This document shows, in pieces, positions 8,343-18,687 of a stretch of 64,000 nucleotides of DNA; the first letter of the stretch is position 1; every line of letters begins with the position of its first letter. The notes beneath the pieces are model-generated. The model did not search any database and was not told the DNA's origin. It was given only the letters and a program-made list of their open reading frames with translations. A program made the position numbers and the translations under genes. The DNA comes from Gordonia insulae (GTDB lineage Bacteria > Actinomycetota > Actinomycetes > Mycobacteriales > Mycobacteriaceae). The DNA lies in contig NZ_CP033972.1 in the NCBI RefSeq assembly GCF_003855095.1, positions 5,270,001-5,334,000 on the forward strand, read 5' to 3'.

Positions 8343-8356
8343 GTGACACACATCAC
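8343..8356. promoter_or_regulatory. candidate operator at the regulator start
   Basis: On the minus strand this reads GTGATGTGTGTCAC, a GTGA-N6-TCAC palindrome immediately before the AcoR-like ATG. It matches 11 of 14 bases of the 6471-6484 element. It also overlaps the stop codon of the preceding gene, so chance similarity is possible. Confidence 0.28.
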
Positions 8357-9006
8357 CCGGGAAGGGAAGTCCGGTCGTCGTCGACGACCACGACGGTTTC
8401 GCCGGTCGTCTGCTGTCGCCATCGACCCAGTAGGCCGACGACGGCGGCCACCACCGCGACGCCGATCAGCACCCCGAGCATCGCTCGCAGCGCCCACGCG
8501 TAACCGTTCGGGCCGGGGTCGAGGAACGGATACGGGTACCAACCGACGATCGCACCCCGGATGAGGGTGTATGCGCCGAAGGCCACCACCGGGGCGAGCC
8601 AGGTCAGCCAGCTCCGCGCCGGTAGCCGGCCCGGACGGAAGACCACCCAGTCGATCAGCAGATACACCGGCAGGATGCGGTGCATCGTCGCGTTGATCCA
8701 ATCGGTGTAGAGGCTGACGTCGTGGTCGGAGAGCAGCAGTGCATAGAAGATCCCGGTGCTGATCATCGCTGTTGTGGTGGCCCCGCGAAGCCACGTCCAC
8801 GCCGTTCCCCGCGCACCGGAGACCGCGCCCGCCACCAGCACGACGACCGCGGCGATGTTCGACACCACCGTGAAGTAGCTCAGGTAGTCGGCGAGGGAGA
8901 AGCCCGGTCCGCGGGACTGCTGTATCGGTTGGGTGATCAACGCGGCGATGCCGAGCCCGGCGAACGCGAGCCGGACCAGTCGCGCCCACCGTCGCCGCTC
9001 GTCCAT
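8353..9006 (-). CDS. Pr6Pr family integral membrane protein
   Basis: A 217-residue polytopic protein with about six hydrophobic segments, starting MDERRRWARLVRLAFAGLG. The YLSYFTVVSNIAAV segment, the H in INATMHRILPVYLL and the WYPYPFLDP motif are the signature features of the Pr6Pr/FAR-17a-like membrane family. No function is established. I chose the ATG at 9006 because the longer upstream frame overlaps the divergent xthA promoter. Its stop lies 13 bases before the regulator ATG, so the two could share a transcript. Confidence 0.75.
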   Translation of the reverse strand: MDERRRWARLVRLAFAGLGIAALITQPIQQSRGPGFSLADYLSYFTVVSNIAAVVVLVAGAVSGARGTAWTWLRGATTTAMISTGIFYALLLSDHDVSLYTDWINATMHRILPVYLLIDWVVFRPGRLPARSWLTWLAPVVAFGAYTLIRGAIVGWYPYPFLDPGPNGYAWALRAMLGVLIGVAVVAAVVGLLGRWRQQTTGETVVVVDDDRTSLPG

Positions 9007-9127
9007 GGCGGCGATTGTGTCACCTCGCCGGCCGGGCGGCCGTGACCTGACGCACGTCCTCGCGACTGGTGCGAGTCGGTCGGGCGCGGCGCCGAGGCAC
9101 CGTTGTTCGCCGACTACGGTTGACGTC

Positions 9128-10024
9128 ATGCGCGTCGCGACCTGGAACGTGAACTCGGTCAAGCAGCGGATCCCGCGGCTGTTGCCGTGGCTCGATCAGC
9201 GACGTCCCGATGTGGTGTGTCTGCAGGAGACCAAGCTCTCCGACGAAGCGTTCCACGAGGCGCTCGGAGCAGACCTGGCCGACCGTGGCTACGAGACAGC
9301 CCATGTGGGACAAGGGCAATGGAACGGGGTTGCGCTGCTGTCGCGGGTCGGCCTCGACGATGTCCGCGCCGGATTCGACGCCGTCCCGGGCTACCCCGAG
9401 TCGGCGGCCCCGCCCGAGGCCCGTGCGGTGTCGGCGCTGTGCGGGGGCGTGCGGATCTTCTCGCTCTACGTGCCCAACGGGCGCGTGCCCGACTCGGATC
9501 ACTATCACTACAAACTGGAATGGCTTGCCCGCCTGCGGGACAGCGTCGGGAATGCGTCGGGCGACGACGCTGCGGCCAACACGATGTTGTGCGGGGACAT
9601 GAACATCGCACCGGCCGACGCCGACGTCTTCGATCCCGCGGCGTACGAGGGCCACACACATGTGACCGCGCCGGAGCGCGACGCGCTCGCCGCGCTAGAG
9701 GACCTGGGTCTGCGTGATGTCGTCCGGGAGCGGTGGCCCGACGACCGGGTGTTCAGCTACTGGGACTACCGGGCGGGCATGTTCCACAAGGATCTCGGCA
9801 TGCGGATCGACCTGATCCTGGCCGGCCATCCGATCGCGGATCGGGTGGCCGCCGCCTGGATCGATCGTCAGGCGCGCAAGGGCAGCAAGCCGAGCGACCA
9901 TGCGCCGGTGATCGTGGATCTCGACGACGCACCCGACGGTGATGTCGGGCCGGTGGTACCGCCGCCGTCGAACCCGGCCAAGCGGGGTGCCACCAAGGTC
10001 GTCCTGCCCCAGTCGACCGAATAG
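9128..10024 (+). CDS. xthA: exodeoxyribonuclease III
   Basis: A 298-residue member of the exonuclease III/AP endonuclease family, cytoplasmic, acting in base-excision repair at abasic sites and 3'-blocked ends. Motifs are complete: TWNVNS at residues 5-10, the metal ligand in QETKL (Glu34), LYVPNG, GDMNIAP, and the catalytic SDHAPV near residue 262. A TACGGT -10 box (9115-9120) lies 7 bases before the ATG and no ribosome site is seen, so the mRNA is probably leaderless. The ~30-residue proline-rich tail after the catalytic core is longer than in E. coli. Confidence 0.93.
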   Translation: MRVATWNVNSVKQRIPRLLPWLDQRRPDVVCLQETKLSDEAFHEALGADLADRGYETAHVGQGQWNGVALLSRVGLDDVRAGFDAVPGYPESAAPPEARAVSALCGGVRIFSLYVPNGRVPDSDHYHYKLEWLARLRDSVGNASGDDAAANTMLCGDMNIAPADADVFDPAAYEGHTHVTAPERDALAALEDLGLRDVVRERWPDDRVFSYWDYRAGMFHKDLGMRIDLILAGHPIADRVAAAWIDRQARKGSKPSDHAPVIVDLDDAPDGDVGPVVPPPSNPAKRGATKVVLPQSTE

Positions 10025-10125
10025 CACTGTCCCCGAACCGGACCTGTCGGACACTCCGGCTACTGTTCAGGCGTCTCTCAGCATTCCGTCTGAGGGCTTG
10101 TCACGGTTCACATGAGGTTGGGGTC

Positions 10126-10746
10126 ATGAAGCACATTCATCGAATTCTCCTGGCGATCGCCGCGTTCACCGCGGTCGCGCTGGTCATCCCGTCGGCGACC
10201 GCGCACGCGACGCCGGCCCGCGTCGGCGGTACACCGTTCGTCGAGGCCGGATTCACCGCAGACGGCACGGCGATCGTCGCGAAACTGCGTGACGGCGTCT
10301 TCGCGCCGAACGCGGCGGGCTCCGAGTTGCAGGTGCTGGGCCGCGACGGTCGCGTCGTCGACGCGATGCCGCGGGAAGGAACGATGGACGGCTTCCGGGT
10401 GCCGTTGCGATGGACGGTCGGCGCCGATCGATCGACCGCGACCTTCACGCCGATCATCAGTCCCGAGTACCGCGCGGCCCTGGACGCGGCGGCCACTGAT
10501 GCGGCGAAGAAGCCGCGCGGGAAGCGCATCTCGAAGGCGCAGCGCTACGACATGATGTGGACCGAGCTGAACAAGGGATGGACGGGCAACACACCCCTGT
10601 ACACGCTGATCGGTGGCCTGATCGGATTCCTCATCTGGACCATCCCGGGTGCCGCGATCGGCGCGGCCATCGGTGCCTACATCGGATACCAGACCTCCAA
10701 CCCGAAGGCGTGGCCGTCGGTCATCGCGTGGTGGAACACGCCGTAG
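10126..10746 (+). CDS. exported protein with C-terminal glycine-rich membrane segment, unknown function
   Basis: I do not recognise the family with confidence. The 206-residue product begins with a Sec signal peptide (hydrophobic residues 7-25, Ala-x-Ala cleavage near 27-29). A ~100-residue mature region is followed by a basic KKPRGKRISK stretch, then a hydrophobic Gly/Ala-rich hairpin (about 155-190) with GxxxG-type spacing that resembles a glycine zipper. Start ATG follows GAGG. The strong hairpin just downstream suggests a single-gene unit. Confidence 0.7.
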   Translation: MKHIHRILLAIAAFTAVALVIPSATAHATPARVGGTPFVEAGFTADGTAIVAKLRDGVFAPNAAGSELQVLGRDGRVVDAMPREGTMDGFRVPLRWTVGADRSTATFTPIISPEYRAALDAAATDAAKKPRGKRISKAQRYDMMWTELNKGWTGNTPLYTLIGGLIGFLIWTIPGAAIGAAIGAYIGYQTSNPKAWPSVIAWWNTP

Positions 10747-10751
10747 TGCGA

Positions 10752-10795
10752 TGTGCTGCGCACCTTCCTGCCGGATCGGGAAGGTGCGCAGCACA
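10752..10795. terminator. strong stem-loop after the exported-protein gene
   Basis: A perfect 17-bp inverted repeat (10752-10768 with 10779-10795, arm TGTGCTGCGCACCTTCC) encloses a 10-base loop, six bases after the stop codon. No T-tract follows. Confidence 0.65.
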
Positions 10796-10880
10796 GCTCG
10801 CGGACGGACGCCGAGGGGGCAGTGGTGCCCGATCCGGCCGAAAGCGGGAACGACACCCGGATCCGGCCGTCTAATGGGGT

Positions 10881-11804
10881 ATGGGCCTGTGCGATCGCAT
10901 GGAGCAGCGGATCGGCCGCTTTGCCGAGCGCATCACACCCCGTCGACGCGGCGACGTCATCGACACCTATCGCAACATCCGACTGGGCATGGTGTCGCTC
11001 ATCGCGATGCTGGCCTTCGCCGTGTTCGGCGACTCGATCGCCTCGCACGACATCAGGTTCTCGATCAGTGACTACTACGACTCCTCGGCGCGGGCGGTGT
11101 TCATCGCAACCCTCTGCGCGATGGGGGCGATGCTCATGGCCTACAAGGGCCGCACCGAGATCGAGGACGTGCTGCTGAACTTCGCGGGCTTTCTCGCGTT
11201 CCTGGTCGCGTTCATCCCTACGAACACACCTGACCGGCAACCGGATCCGCCGCTCGACTGGATCGTGAAGAACGCCTGGACCGCCGTCTTCGGCGGGTTG
11301 TTCGCGATGACTGTCTGGGCGCTGTTGAGCGGGGCCGGCCGGTTCGCGACGCCACCCCGGCCCACTCTCGCCGGGCTGGTGGTCCGTGTGCTGGCGCTGG
11401 CACCGGTCGTCGTGGTGGTGGCGCAGGTGACCTGGTTCGACACCGCAACGCGGGTGTCACCGCACGGCGTCGCCGCCGTGTCGATGTTCGTGATGTTGAC
11501 CGGGGTCGTCGTCCTCAACGGTTTGGTGGTGATGGCGGGAGACGTCCCCGTGAAGTACGCGCGGTGGTACTTCGGGACCGCCCTGGTCATGCTCGTGACC
11601 ATCGTCGTCGCGATCGTGGCCACCCTGTCCGGCTGGGGAGCGGGCGTGAACCTGATCTTCTGGGTCGAGTGGGTACTCCTCGCCGCGTTCGGCGCGTTCT
11701 GGATCGTGCAGACCTTCGAGCGCTGGGACGAGGAAAAGCAGCTCGGGGAGTTCGAGAAGGTCGCCGCCCCGGGGCCGCCGAGCGGGGAACAAACCGGCCG
11801 ATGA
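10881..11804 (+). CDS. polytopic membrane protein of unknown function
   Basis: The 307-residue product has about seven hydrophobic segments (first near 35-53) separated by short loops, with a charged C-terminus (ERWDEEKQLGEFEKV). A SISDYYDSSARAVFIATL segment follows the first membrane span, and the same pattern occurs in actinobacterial DUF998-like and unnamed membrane proteins, but I cannot assign a family. A TCTAAT -10-like box ends 5 bases before the ATG, so it may be leaderless. No partner gene is nearby; the str operon promoter follows. Confidence 0.7.
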   Translation: MGLCDRMEQRIGRFAERITPRRRGDVIDTYRNIRLGMVSLIAMLAFAVFGDSIASHDIRFSISDYYDSSARAVFIATLCAMGAMLMAYKGRTEIEDVLLNFAGFLAFLVAFIPTNTPDRQPDPPLDWIVKNAWTAVFGGLFAMTVWALLSGAGRFATPPRPTLAGLVVRVLALAPVVVVVAQVTWFDTATRVSPHGVAAVSMFVMLTGVVVLNGLVVMAGDVPVKYARWYFGTALVMLVTIVVAIVATLSGWGAGVNLIFWVEWVLLAAFGAFWIVQTFERWDEEKQLGEFEKVAAPGPPSGEQTGR

Positions 11805-11880
11805 CGAGGTTGAGCATCGACGAGAGGTCGGCCGGCGTTCACCCGGGCGTTGATCCCCGATGAACTGCTGGATCCGTTTT

Positions 11881-11909
11881 TTGACCTGTGCAAACTCGAT
11901 CGGTAGAGT
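11881..11909 (+). promoter_or_regulatory. sigma-A promoter of the str operon
   Basis: TTGACC (11881-11886), a 17-base spacer, and TAGAGT (11904-11909) form a near-ideal housekeeping promoter. It is the only strong promoter found between the preceding stop and rpsL, about 290 bases before the rpsL start. A run of six T residues precedes the -35 box. Confidence 0.72.
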
Positions 11910-11915
11910 GGATCG

Positions 11916-12201
11916 CCGGTGCCCGGCACATGCTGGGCCAGTCCGCATGCCCGGTATCCGGGATCGCACCGGACTGACAGGCGAGACCGCAGTCGAGTGT
12001 ATGACACACCCGACCTCGGGGTATCGATAAATGTACTGACCAGCGCTGATGTGCTGGTGGGGCGAGTTGTGGAAGCAACGGGAATCTGTTGAGGGTTCTC
12101 GGAGCTTGCCCGGAGCACAAACCGCGACGAGACAACTACAGACCGCCGACCGCGTTCACGAGACGCCGGCGGGAACTGCCGACAAAAGGAAGAAACACCT
12201 A
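11916..12201 (+). other. untranslated leader of the str operon
   Basis: About 285 bases separate the predicted transcription start from the rpsL GTG. I see no supported open frame in the right context. The last 30 bases hold the AAGGAAG ribosome site for rpsL. Such a long leader leaves room for growth-dependent control, but no known structured element is identifiable by eye. Confidence 0.4.
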
Positions 12202-12573
12202 GTGCCAACGATCAATCAGCTGGTCCGCAAGGGCCGTCACGACAAGCCTGCCAAGACGAAGACGGCAGCCCTCAAGGGCAGCCCGCAGCGTCGTGGCGTG
12301 TGCACGCGTGTGTACACCACCACCCCGAAGAAGCCGAACTCCGCGCTGCGAAAGGTCGCCCGTGTGCGCCTGACCAGTTCCGTCGAGGTCACCGCTTACA
12401 TCCCGGGTGAAGGACACAACCTGCAGGAGCACTCGATGGTGCTCGTCCGCGGTGGTCGTGTGAAGGACCTCCCCGGTGTGCGTTACAAGGTCATCCGCGG
12501 CTCGCTCGACACCCAGGGTGTCAAGGACCGCAAGCAGGCCCGCAGCCGTTACGGCGCGAAGAAGGGGAACTGA
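12202..12573 (+). CDS. rpsL: 30S ribosomal protein S12
   Basis: The 123-residue product matches S12 throughout, with the invariant [13 protein letters not shown] loop (Lys43-equivalent, the streptomycin-resistance site, is wild-type Lys) and [11 protein letters not shown] around the second resistance lysine (Lys88-equivalent). The protein sits at the decoding centre. It starts with GTG after AAGGAAG, at the usual [12 protein letters not shown] sequence. It is the first gene of the str operon, six bases from rpsG. Confidence 0.98.
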   Translation: MPTINQLVRKGRHDKPAKTKTAALKGSPQRRGVCTRVYTTTPKKPNSALRKVARVRLTSSVEVTAYIPGEGHNLQEHSMVLVRGGRVKDLPGVRYKVIRGSLDTQGVKDRKQARSRYGAKKGN

Positions 12574-12579
12574 TAAGTC

Positions 12580-13050
12580 ATGCCACGTAAAGGACCCGCA
12601 CCCAAGCGCCCCCTGATCAACGATCCGGTCTACGGTTCGCCGCTGGTCACCCAGCTGGTCAACAAGATCCTGCTCGACGGCAAGAAGTCGACCGCGGAAC
12701 GCATCGTCTACCAGGCTCTCGAGCAGGCCCGTGACAAGACCGGCACCGATCCGGTCGTCACCCTCAAGCGCGCCCTGGACAACGTCAAGCCGACCCTCGA
12801 GGTCAAGAGCCGCCGCGTCGGTGGCGCCACCTACCAGGTGCCGATCGAGGTCAAGCCGGGCCGCGCCAACACGCTCGCGCTGCGTTGGCTGGTGACCTTC
12901 AGCCGCCAGCGTCGTGAGAAGACCATGGTCGAGCGCCTCGCCAACGAGCTGCTCGACGCGTCCAACGGTCTCGGCGCTTCGGTCAAGCGTCGCGAGGACA
13001 CCCACAAGATGGCCGAAGCCAACCGGGCGTTCGCGCACTACCGCTGGTGA
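12580..13050 (+). CDS. rpsG: 30S ribosomal protein S7
   Basis: The 156-residue product is the standard bacterial S7 length and begins [10 protein letters not shown]. It shows the conserved [21 protein letters not shown] region and the C-terminal [16 protein letters not shown]7 nucleates assembly of the 30S head and contacts tRNA in the E site. It is the second gene of the str operon, six bases after rpsL and 80 bases before fusA, with a strong hairpin in the latter spacer. Confidence 0.98.
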   Translation: MPRKGPAPKRPLINDPVYGSPLVTQLVNKILLDGKKSTAERIVYQALEQARDKTGTDPVVTLKRALDNVKPTLEVKSRRVGGATYQVPIEVKPGRANTLALRWLVTFSRQRREKTMVERLANELLDASNGLGASVKRREDTHKMAEANRAFAHYRW

Positions 13051-13054
13051 GTCC

Positions 13055-13091
13055 GTGCCACGCGTGACCGGATACCGGTCACGTGTGGCGC
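13055..13091 (+). other. stem-loop in the rpsG-fusA spacer
   Basis: Bases 13055-13071 pair with 13075-13091 in a 17-bp stem with two G-U pairs and a 3-base loop. It starts 4 bases after the rpsG stop. It may be an mRNA processing site or a partial terminator that sets the ratio of ribosomal protein to EF-G mRNA. Confidence 0.5.
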
Positions 13092-13130
13092 ACAGTTTTT
13101 GTTCAACAGCAATTCCCGAAGGGAAACCAA

Positions 13131-15236
13131 GTGGCACAGGAAGTGCTCAGCGACCTGAACAAGGTTCGCAACATCGGCATCATGGCCCACATCGATGCCG
13201 GTAAGACCACCGCGACCGAGCGAATCCTCTACTACACCGGTGTGAACTACAAGATCGGTGAAACCCACGACGGTGCCTCGACCACCGACTGGATGGAGCA
13301 GGAGAAGGAGCGGGGTATCACGATCACCTCCGCCGCCGTCACCTGTTTCTGGAACAAGAACCAGATCAACATCATCGACACCCCCGGGCACGTCGACTTC
13401 ACCGTCGAGGTGGAGCGCAGCCTGCGTGTGCTCGACGGTGCGGTCGCCGTGTTCGACGGCAAAGAAGGTGTCGAGCCGCAGTCCGAGCAGGTCTGGCGGC
13501 AGGCCGAGAAGTACGACGTCCCGCGTATCTGCTTCGTCAACAAGATGGACAAGCTGGGTGCGGACTTCTTCTTCACCGTGCGCACCATCGAGGAGCGCCT
13601 CGGCGCCAAGCCGCTCGTCCTGCAGCTGCCGATCGGTGCCGAGGACAACTTCGACGGCGTCGTCGACCTGATCGAGCAGAAGGCGATCACCTGGCGCGGC
13701 ACCGTCGAGATCGGCGCCGCACCGACCATCGAGGAGATCCCCGCCGATCTCGCCGACCAGGCCGCCGAGTACCGCGAGAAGCTGCTCGAGACCGTCGCCG
13801 AGACCGATGAGGCACTGCTCGAGAAGTACTTCGGTGGCGAGGAACTCACCACCGACGAGATCAAGGCGGCCATCCGGAAGCTCACCATCGCGCGTGAGTA
13901 CTACCCGGTGATCTGCGGTTCGGCGTTCAAGAACAAGGGTGTCCAGCCCATGCTGGACGCGATCATCTCCTACCTGCCGTCGCCGCTCGACGTCCCCTCG
14001 GTCGAGGGTCACGCCGTGGGCAACGAGGAAGAGATCCTGTCGCGCAAGCCGTCGGCCGACGAGCCGTTCTCGGCGCTCGCCTTCAAGATCGCGGCACACC
14101 CCTTCTTCGGCAAGCTGACCTTCGTGCGCGTGTACTCGGGTCACATCACCGCCGGCACCCAGGTGCTCAACGCCACCAAGGGCAAGAAGGAGCGCATCGG
14201 GAAGCTCTTCCAGATGCACGCCAACAAGGAGATGCCCGTCGAGGATGCGACCGCTGGTCACATCTACGCGATGATCGGCCTCAAGGACACGACCACCGGT
14301 GACACCCTGTGTGACTCCAGTGCGCCGATCGTCCTCGAGTCGATGAGCTTCCCGGACCCGGTCATCAACGTCTCGATCGAGCCGAAGACCAAGTCCGACC
14401 AGGAGAAGCTCGGCACCGCGATCCAGAAGCTCGCCGAAGAGGATCCGACCTTCTCGGTCAAGCTCGACGAGGAGACCGGCCAGACCGTCATCGGCGGCAT
14501 GGGCGAGCTCCACCTCGACATCCTGGTCGACCGCATGAAGCGGGAGTTCAAGGTCGAGGCCAACGTCGGCAAGCCGCAGGTGGCCTACCGCGAGACGATC
14601 CGCAAGACCGTCGACAAGCACGAGTTCACCCACAAGAAGCAGACGGGTGGATCGGGGCAGTTCGCCAAGGTCATCATCAAGCTCGAGCCGTTGGTCGACG
14701 CCGAGGACGGCGCCACCTACGAGTTCGACAACGCGGTCACCGGTGGTCGCGTCCCGCGCGAGTACATCCCATCCGTGGATGCCGGTGCGCAGGATGCGAT
14801 GCAGTACGGTGTGCTCGCCGGTTACCCGCTGGTCAACTTGAAGGTCACCCTGCTCGACGGTCAGTATCACGACGTCGACTCCTCGGAGATGGCCTTCAAG
14901 ATCGCCGGTTCGCAGGCCCTCAAGGAGGCCGCGCGGATGGCGAGCCCGGTCATCCTGGAGCCGATCATGGCCGTCGAGGTCACGACTCCGGAGGACTACA
15001 TGGGTGACGTGATCGGCGACCTGAACTCCCGCCGTGGCCAGATCCAGGCCATGGAGGAGCGCAGTGGTGCGCGTGTCGTGAAGGCACAGGTGCCGCTGTC
15101 GGAGATGTTCGGCTACATCGGAGACCTTCGGTCGAAGACCCAGGGCCGGGCAAACTACTCCATGGTGTTCGACTCCTACGCGGAAGTTCCCGCGAACGTG
15201 TCGAAGGAGATCATCGCGAAGGCCACCGGCGAATAA
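13131..15236 (+). CDS. fusA: translation elongation factor G
   Basis: A 701-residue GTPase that drives ribosomal translocation. G-motifs are intact: AHIDAGKTT (G1), RGITITSAA (G2), DTPGHVDF (G3) and NKMD (G4). Domains II-V follow, including [11 protein letters not shown] in domain III and [13 protein letters not shown] in domain V. I chose the GTG at 13131 (protein begins [22 protein letters not shown]) because GAAGGGA precedes it and the 16 codons upstream are not conserved. It is the third str-operon gene, followed after 119 bases by tuf. Confidence 0.98.
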   Translation: MAQEVLSDLNKVRNIGIMAHIDAGKTTATERILYYTGVNYKIGETHDGASTTDWMEQEKERGITITSAAVTCFWNKNQINIIDTPGHVDFTVEVERSLRVLDGAVAVFDGKEGVEPQSEQVWRQAEKYDVPRICFVNKMDKLGADFFFTVRTIEERLGAKPLVLQLPIGAEDNFDGVVDLIEQKAITWRGTVEIGAAPTIEEIPADLADQAAEYREKLLETVAETDEALLEKYFGGEELTTDEIKAAIRKLTIAREYYPVICGSAFKNKGVQPMLDAIISYLPSPLDVPSVEGHAVGNEEEILSRKPSADEPFSALAFKIAAHPFFGKLTFVRVYSGHITAGTQVLNATKGKKERIGKLFQMHANKEMPVEDATAGHIYAMIGLKDTTTGDTLCDSSAPIVLESMSFPDPVINVSIEPKTKSDQEKLGTAIQKLAEEDPTFSVKLDEETGQTVIGGMGELHLDILVDRMKREFKVEANVGKPQVAYRETIRKTVDKHEFTHKKQTGGSGQFAKVIIKLEPLVDAEDGATYEFDNAVTGGRVPREYIPSVDAGAQDAMQYGVLAGYPLVNLKVTLLDGQYHDVDSSEMAFKIAGSQALKEAARMASPVILEPIMAVEVTTPEDYMGDVIGDLNSRRGQIQAMEERSGARVVKAQVPLSEMFGYIGDLRSKTQGRANYSMVFDSYAEVPANVSKEIIAKATGE

Positions 15237-15306
15237 GTCGGTCGTCCCCGCGACACGCGCCGGCCACATCACAAGCGGGCGCAACAACGTAAGTAACCGA
15301 AAACAG

Positions 15307-15327
15307 CTGTTGGGATCCACCCAACAG
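15307..15327 (+). other. stem-loop in the fusA-tuf spacer
   Basis: CTGTTGGG (15307-15314) and CCCAACAG (15320-15327) form a perfect 8-bp stem with a 5-base loop, 15 bases before the AGGAGGA ribosome site of tuf. It may stabilise or mark a processed tuf mRNA end. Confidence 0.45.
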
Positions 15328-15355
15328 AGCAACAACAGTCCAGGAGGACAATCAA

Positions 15356-16546
<1,191 letters not shown>

Positions 16547-16580
16547 CACTCTCACCTGCTTGATCTGACTCACTGAGTCG

Positions 16581-16620
16581 ACAAAGGCACCCGGTCACGA
16601 AAGTGGCCGGGTGCCTTTGT
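16581..16620. terminator. terminator of the str operon
   Basis: An 18-bp stem (16581-16598 with 16603-16620, one G-U pair) closed by a GAAA tetraloop ends in CTTTGT. A partial copy of its right arm (GTGCCTTTGTCTGTC) follows at once. The hairpin is bidirectional and also sits at the 3' side of the convergent exported-protein gene. Confidence 0.85.
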
Positions 16621-16680
16621 CTGTCGGTGCCTTTGTCTGTCAGGGGCTTGTCTGTCGGGGGTCTCGGATGGCCTCAGGGG

Positions 16681-17556
16681 CTAGTACTTCCACCCGTAGA
16701 CATAGTCGGCCAGGCCGGTTCCGTGCTCGGATTGCTGCCCGGGCAGACCCGGCGTGCTGTTGAGTACGTAGTACGTGTTCGGTGTGCCCGCGTCGATCAC
16801 GGCGATGGACTGGCTCGACATGGTCTCATTGGCAGGCAGCGCCTTCTGGAGGGTCACGAACAGATTCGGCAGCGAGCCCGTGTACTTGACGACGCGGAAC
16901 TGAGCGTGCGTCTTCGTCTTCTTGGGATCGTTGATGCGCAACCGGACATTGGTGCTCATCCAGTTCGTGAAGCTCGTCGCGGGATTCTTGATCGCCTTCA
17001 GATCGGCCACGGTGTCGGGATTCGCCTGCGCGAGATGGATATGGAGCTGGTCCTGGCCGCGCGCAGTCGCGGAGTTCACACCCAGGGCGATCGGCTTGGC
17101 CGGGTTCTTGGCAACTCGCCGGGTGGCCTGGAACCATGCGGCAGACCACAGGTTCAGCTGAGATCCGTTCCACAGGTAGGAACACTCGATGCCCTTGATG
17201 CGGTTGGTGGGCAGCAGCAGGAAATCGTCATTGACACCTTTGCTGTCACCGCCTTTGCGCACCGCGTAGAACTTGGGATGGGCCGGGCTGGGCTGATACT
17301 GCGGACCCGGTTTGATCACGTCGATGTTCGTTCCGACCTTGCCGGGTGCGGTGTCCTTCACCTGGCCCCACAGATAGAGGCGTTTGTCGGTCTTCGGATC
17401 GTCGCTGTTCTGTCCGCAACCCGCCGGTGCCGGTTTCGGCGCGGCCGAAGCGAGGCCGGCGACACCTCCACCGAGTGCGAGGCTGACGGCCAGTGCGATT
17501 CCGACGACGATAGTGGCAAGAGTCCGGCCACGGGCCCTCCGGCGGGTCGCTGTCAT
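16681..17556 (-). CDS. exported CDP-diacylglycerol pyrophosphatase-like protein (Cdh family), Sec type
   Basis: A 291-residue protein with a Sec signal peptide (basic start, hydrophobic residues 12-36, ASA/AP cleavage). The mature part matches the Cdh family: LLLPTNRIKGIE, a LWSAAWFQA segment, LGVNSATARGQDQLHIHLA with the HIH(L) histidine triad-type motif, and a closing LNSTPGLPG region. E. coli Cdh hydrolyses CDP-diacylglycerol to CMP and phosphatidate in the envelope; family members may accept other pyrophosphates. The next gene on the same strand, 155 bases upstream, is a diverged paralogue. Two Cys residues near 46 and 125 could form a disulfide. Confidence 0.78.
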   Translation of the reverse strand: MTATRRRARGRTLATIVVGIALAVSLALGGGVAGLASAAPKPAPAGCGQNSDDPKTDKRLYLWGQVKDTAPGKVGTNIDVIKPGPQYQPSPAHPKFYAVRKGGDSKGVNDDFLLLPTNRIKGIECSYLWNGSQLNLWSAAWFQATRRVAKNPAKPIALGVNSATARGQDQLHIHLAQANPDTVADLKAIKNPATSFTNWMSTNVRLRINDPKKTKTHAQFRVVKYTGSLPNLFVTLQKALPANETMSSQSIAVIDAGTPNTYYVLNSTPGLPGQQSEHGTGLADYVYGWKY

Positions 17557-17711
17557 GGAGATCCTCTCGCCGGTGAGCCGGTTCGACTCGTCTGCAGCGA
17601 AAGTGTGCCACCGTACATGCTGGTGAGCGCGCCGAACGGCGAGATCGACGGGGGTTGTTCACCGACAGGACCGCCAGAGAAAGGGGACTGGGTGGCTGTG
17701 CGTCCCACTGG

Positions 17712-18563
17712 TCACATGAAGAACAGGCCCTCACACGAACCGGTGCCGTCGTGGACCCCGCTCCCGGAACTGCTGATGACGTAGAAACCCTTGGGCGCCT
17801 TCGCGACCGCGATCATCTGATCCGCCATGGCAGCTTTGCCGACCAATTTGTGGAGTTCGACGAAGAGATTGGGCAGCAGAGCGTCGAGGTGCACGACGCG
17901 GAAATGTGCGCTCGGGCGGCCGGGTTCGTTGATGGACAGCTTCACGAGCGCGTTGGGCTGCGTCCAGTCCGACAGTTTCGTGGGCAGTCCCGTTGCGCCG
18001 TTCAAGGACTTGCGAGTGTCGTTGTTGAGGCGCGACAGATGAATGTGGAGCTGATTCAGCTTGCGCGCCTTCTTCGAGTTGATCCCGACGACGATGGTCT
18101 CCTCGGGGATCTTCAGGATGCTCGTCGCCTCGGTCCACGAGTACTTCCAGAGGTTCAGCATGTCCGGCTGCCAGGTCGTCTCGCATTCGATGCCCGAGAT
18201 GCGTCGGGTGGGCAGCAGGAGTTGATCGAACGGGGATTTCGGTTGATCGCCCCCGTGGCGGATCGCATAGAGCTGGCTGAAAGCGGTCGTCGGCTGGGGT
18301 TGCGGCTCGACCACGTAGTCATTGGTCCCCTTGTTCGCGGGCGTCACGTCCTTGACGGCCTGCCACAGGAAATCCTGCGAGTTGACGCTTCCGCAGCCCG
18401 GAGGCGGTGGGGGCGGGGCGCCGCGGAGACCCGACGACCCGAGGTCGAGCGGCGCGGCGGATACGGAGCCGGCGCCGAGGGCGGCACCCACGCCGATGGC
18501 CGCCGAGGTCGTCAGAAAGGTGCGGCGACTGAAGCCCTGTGTCCTATGCGTCGAGTCATCCAT
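17712..18563 (-). CDS. exported CDP-diacylglycerol pyrophosphatase-like protein (Cdh family), Tat signal
   Basis: A 283-residue paralogue of the adjacent gene. It starts with a twin-arginine signal (SRRTFLTTSA, residues 12-21, hydrophobic stretch to about 36) instead of a plain Sec peptide. A PPPPPP linker is followed by a shared core: LLLPTRRISGIE, SWTEA, VGINSKKARKLNQLHIHLS with the same HIHL motif, and a conserved tail. Cysteines near residues 57 and 125 recur in both paralogues. Tat export implies that it folds before transport. No metal motif is evident that would explain this. Confidence 0.75.
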   Translation of the reverse strand: MDDSTHRTQGFSRRTFLTTSAAIGVGAALGAGSVSAAPLDLGSSGLRGAPPPPPPGCGSVNSQDFLWQAVKDVTPANKGTNDYVVEPQPQPTTAFSQLYAIRHGGDQPKSPFDQLLLPTRRISGIECETTWQPDMLNLWKYSWTEATSILKIPEETIVVGINSKKARKLNQLHIHLSRLNNDTRKSLNGATGLPTKLSDWTQPNALVKLSINEPGRPSAHFRVVHLDALLPNLFVELHKLVGKAAMADQMIAVAKAPKGFYVISSSGSGVHDGTGSCEGLFFM

Positions 18564-18687
18564 GATCGCCCTCTCGCCCCGTGCCTCATCTGCACATCGA
18601 GTGTGCCACCGGGCGCGGCGGTCGGCGCGCAGAACGCGACGGATCGGAGGCGGCAGGTCACCCGGTGCGCACTATCATCTGCAGGAC

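Noticed and set aside
13038..15335. A 765-codon open frame on the minus strand opposite fusA.
   Set aside because: It is antisense to a certain essential gene, has no ribosome site, and its composition is what high-GC third positions produce on the opposite strand. The same holds for the minus-strand frame opposite tuf (15269-16573).
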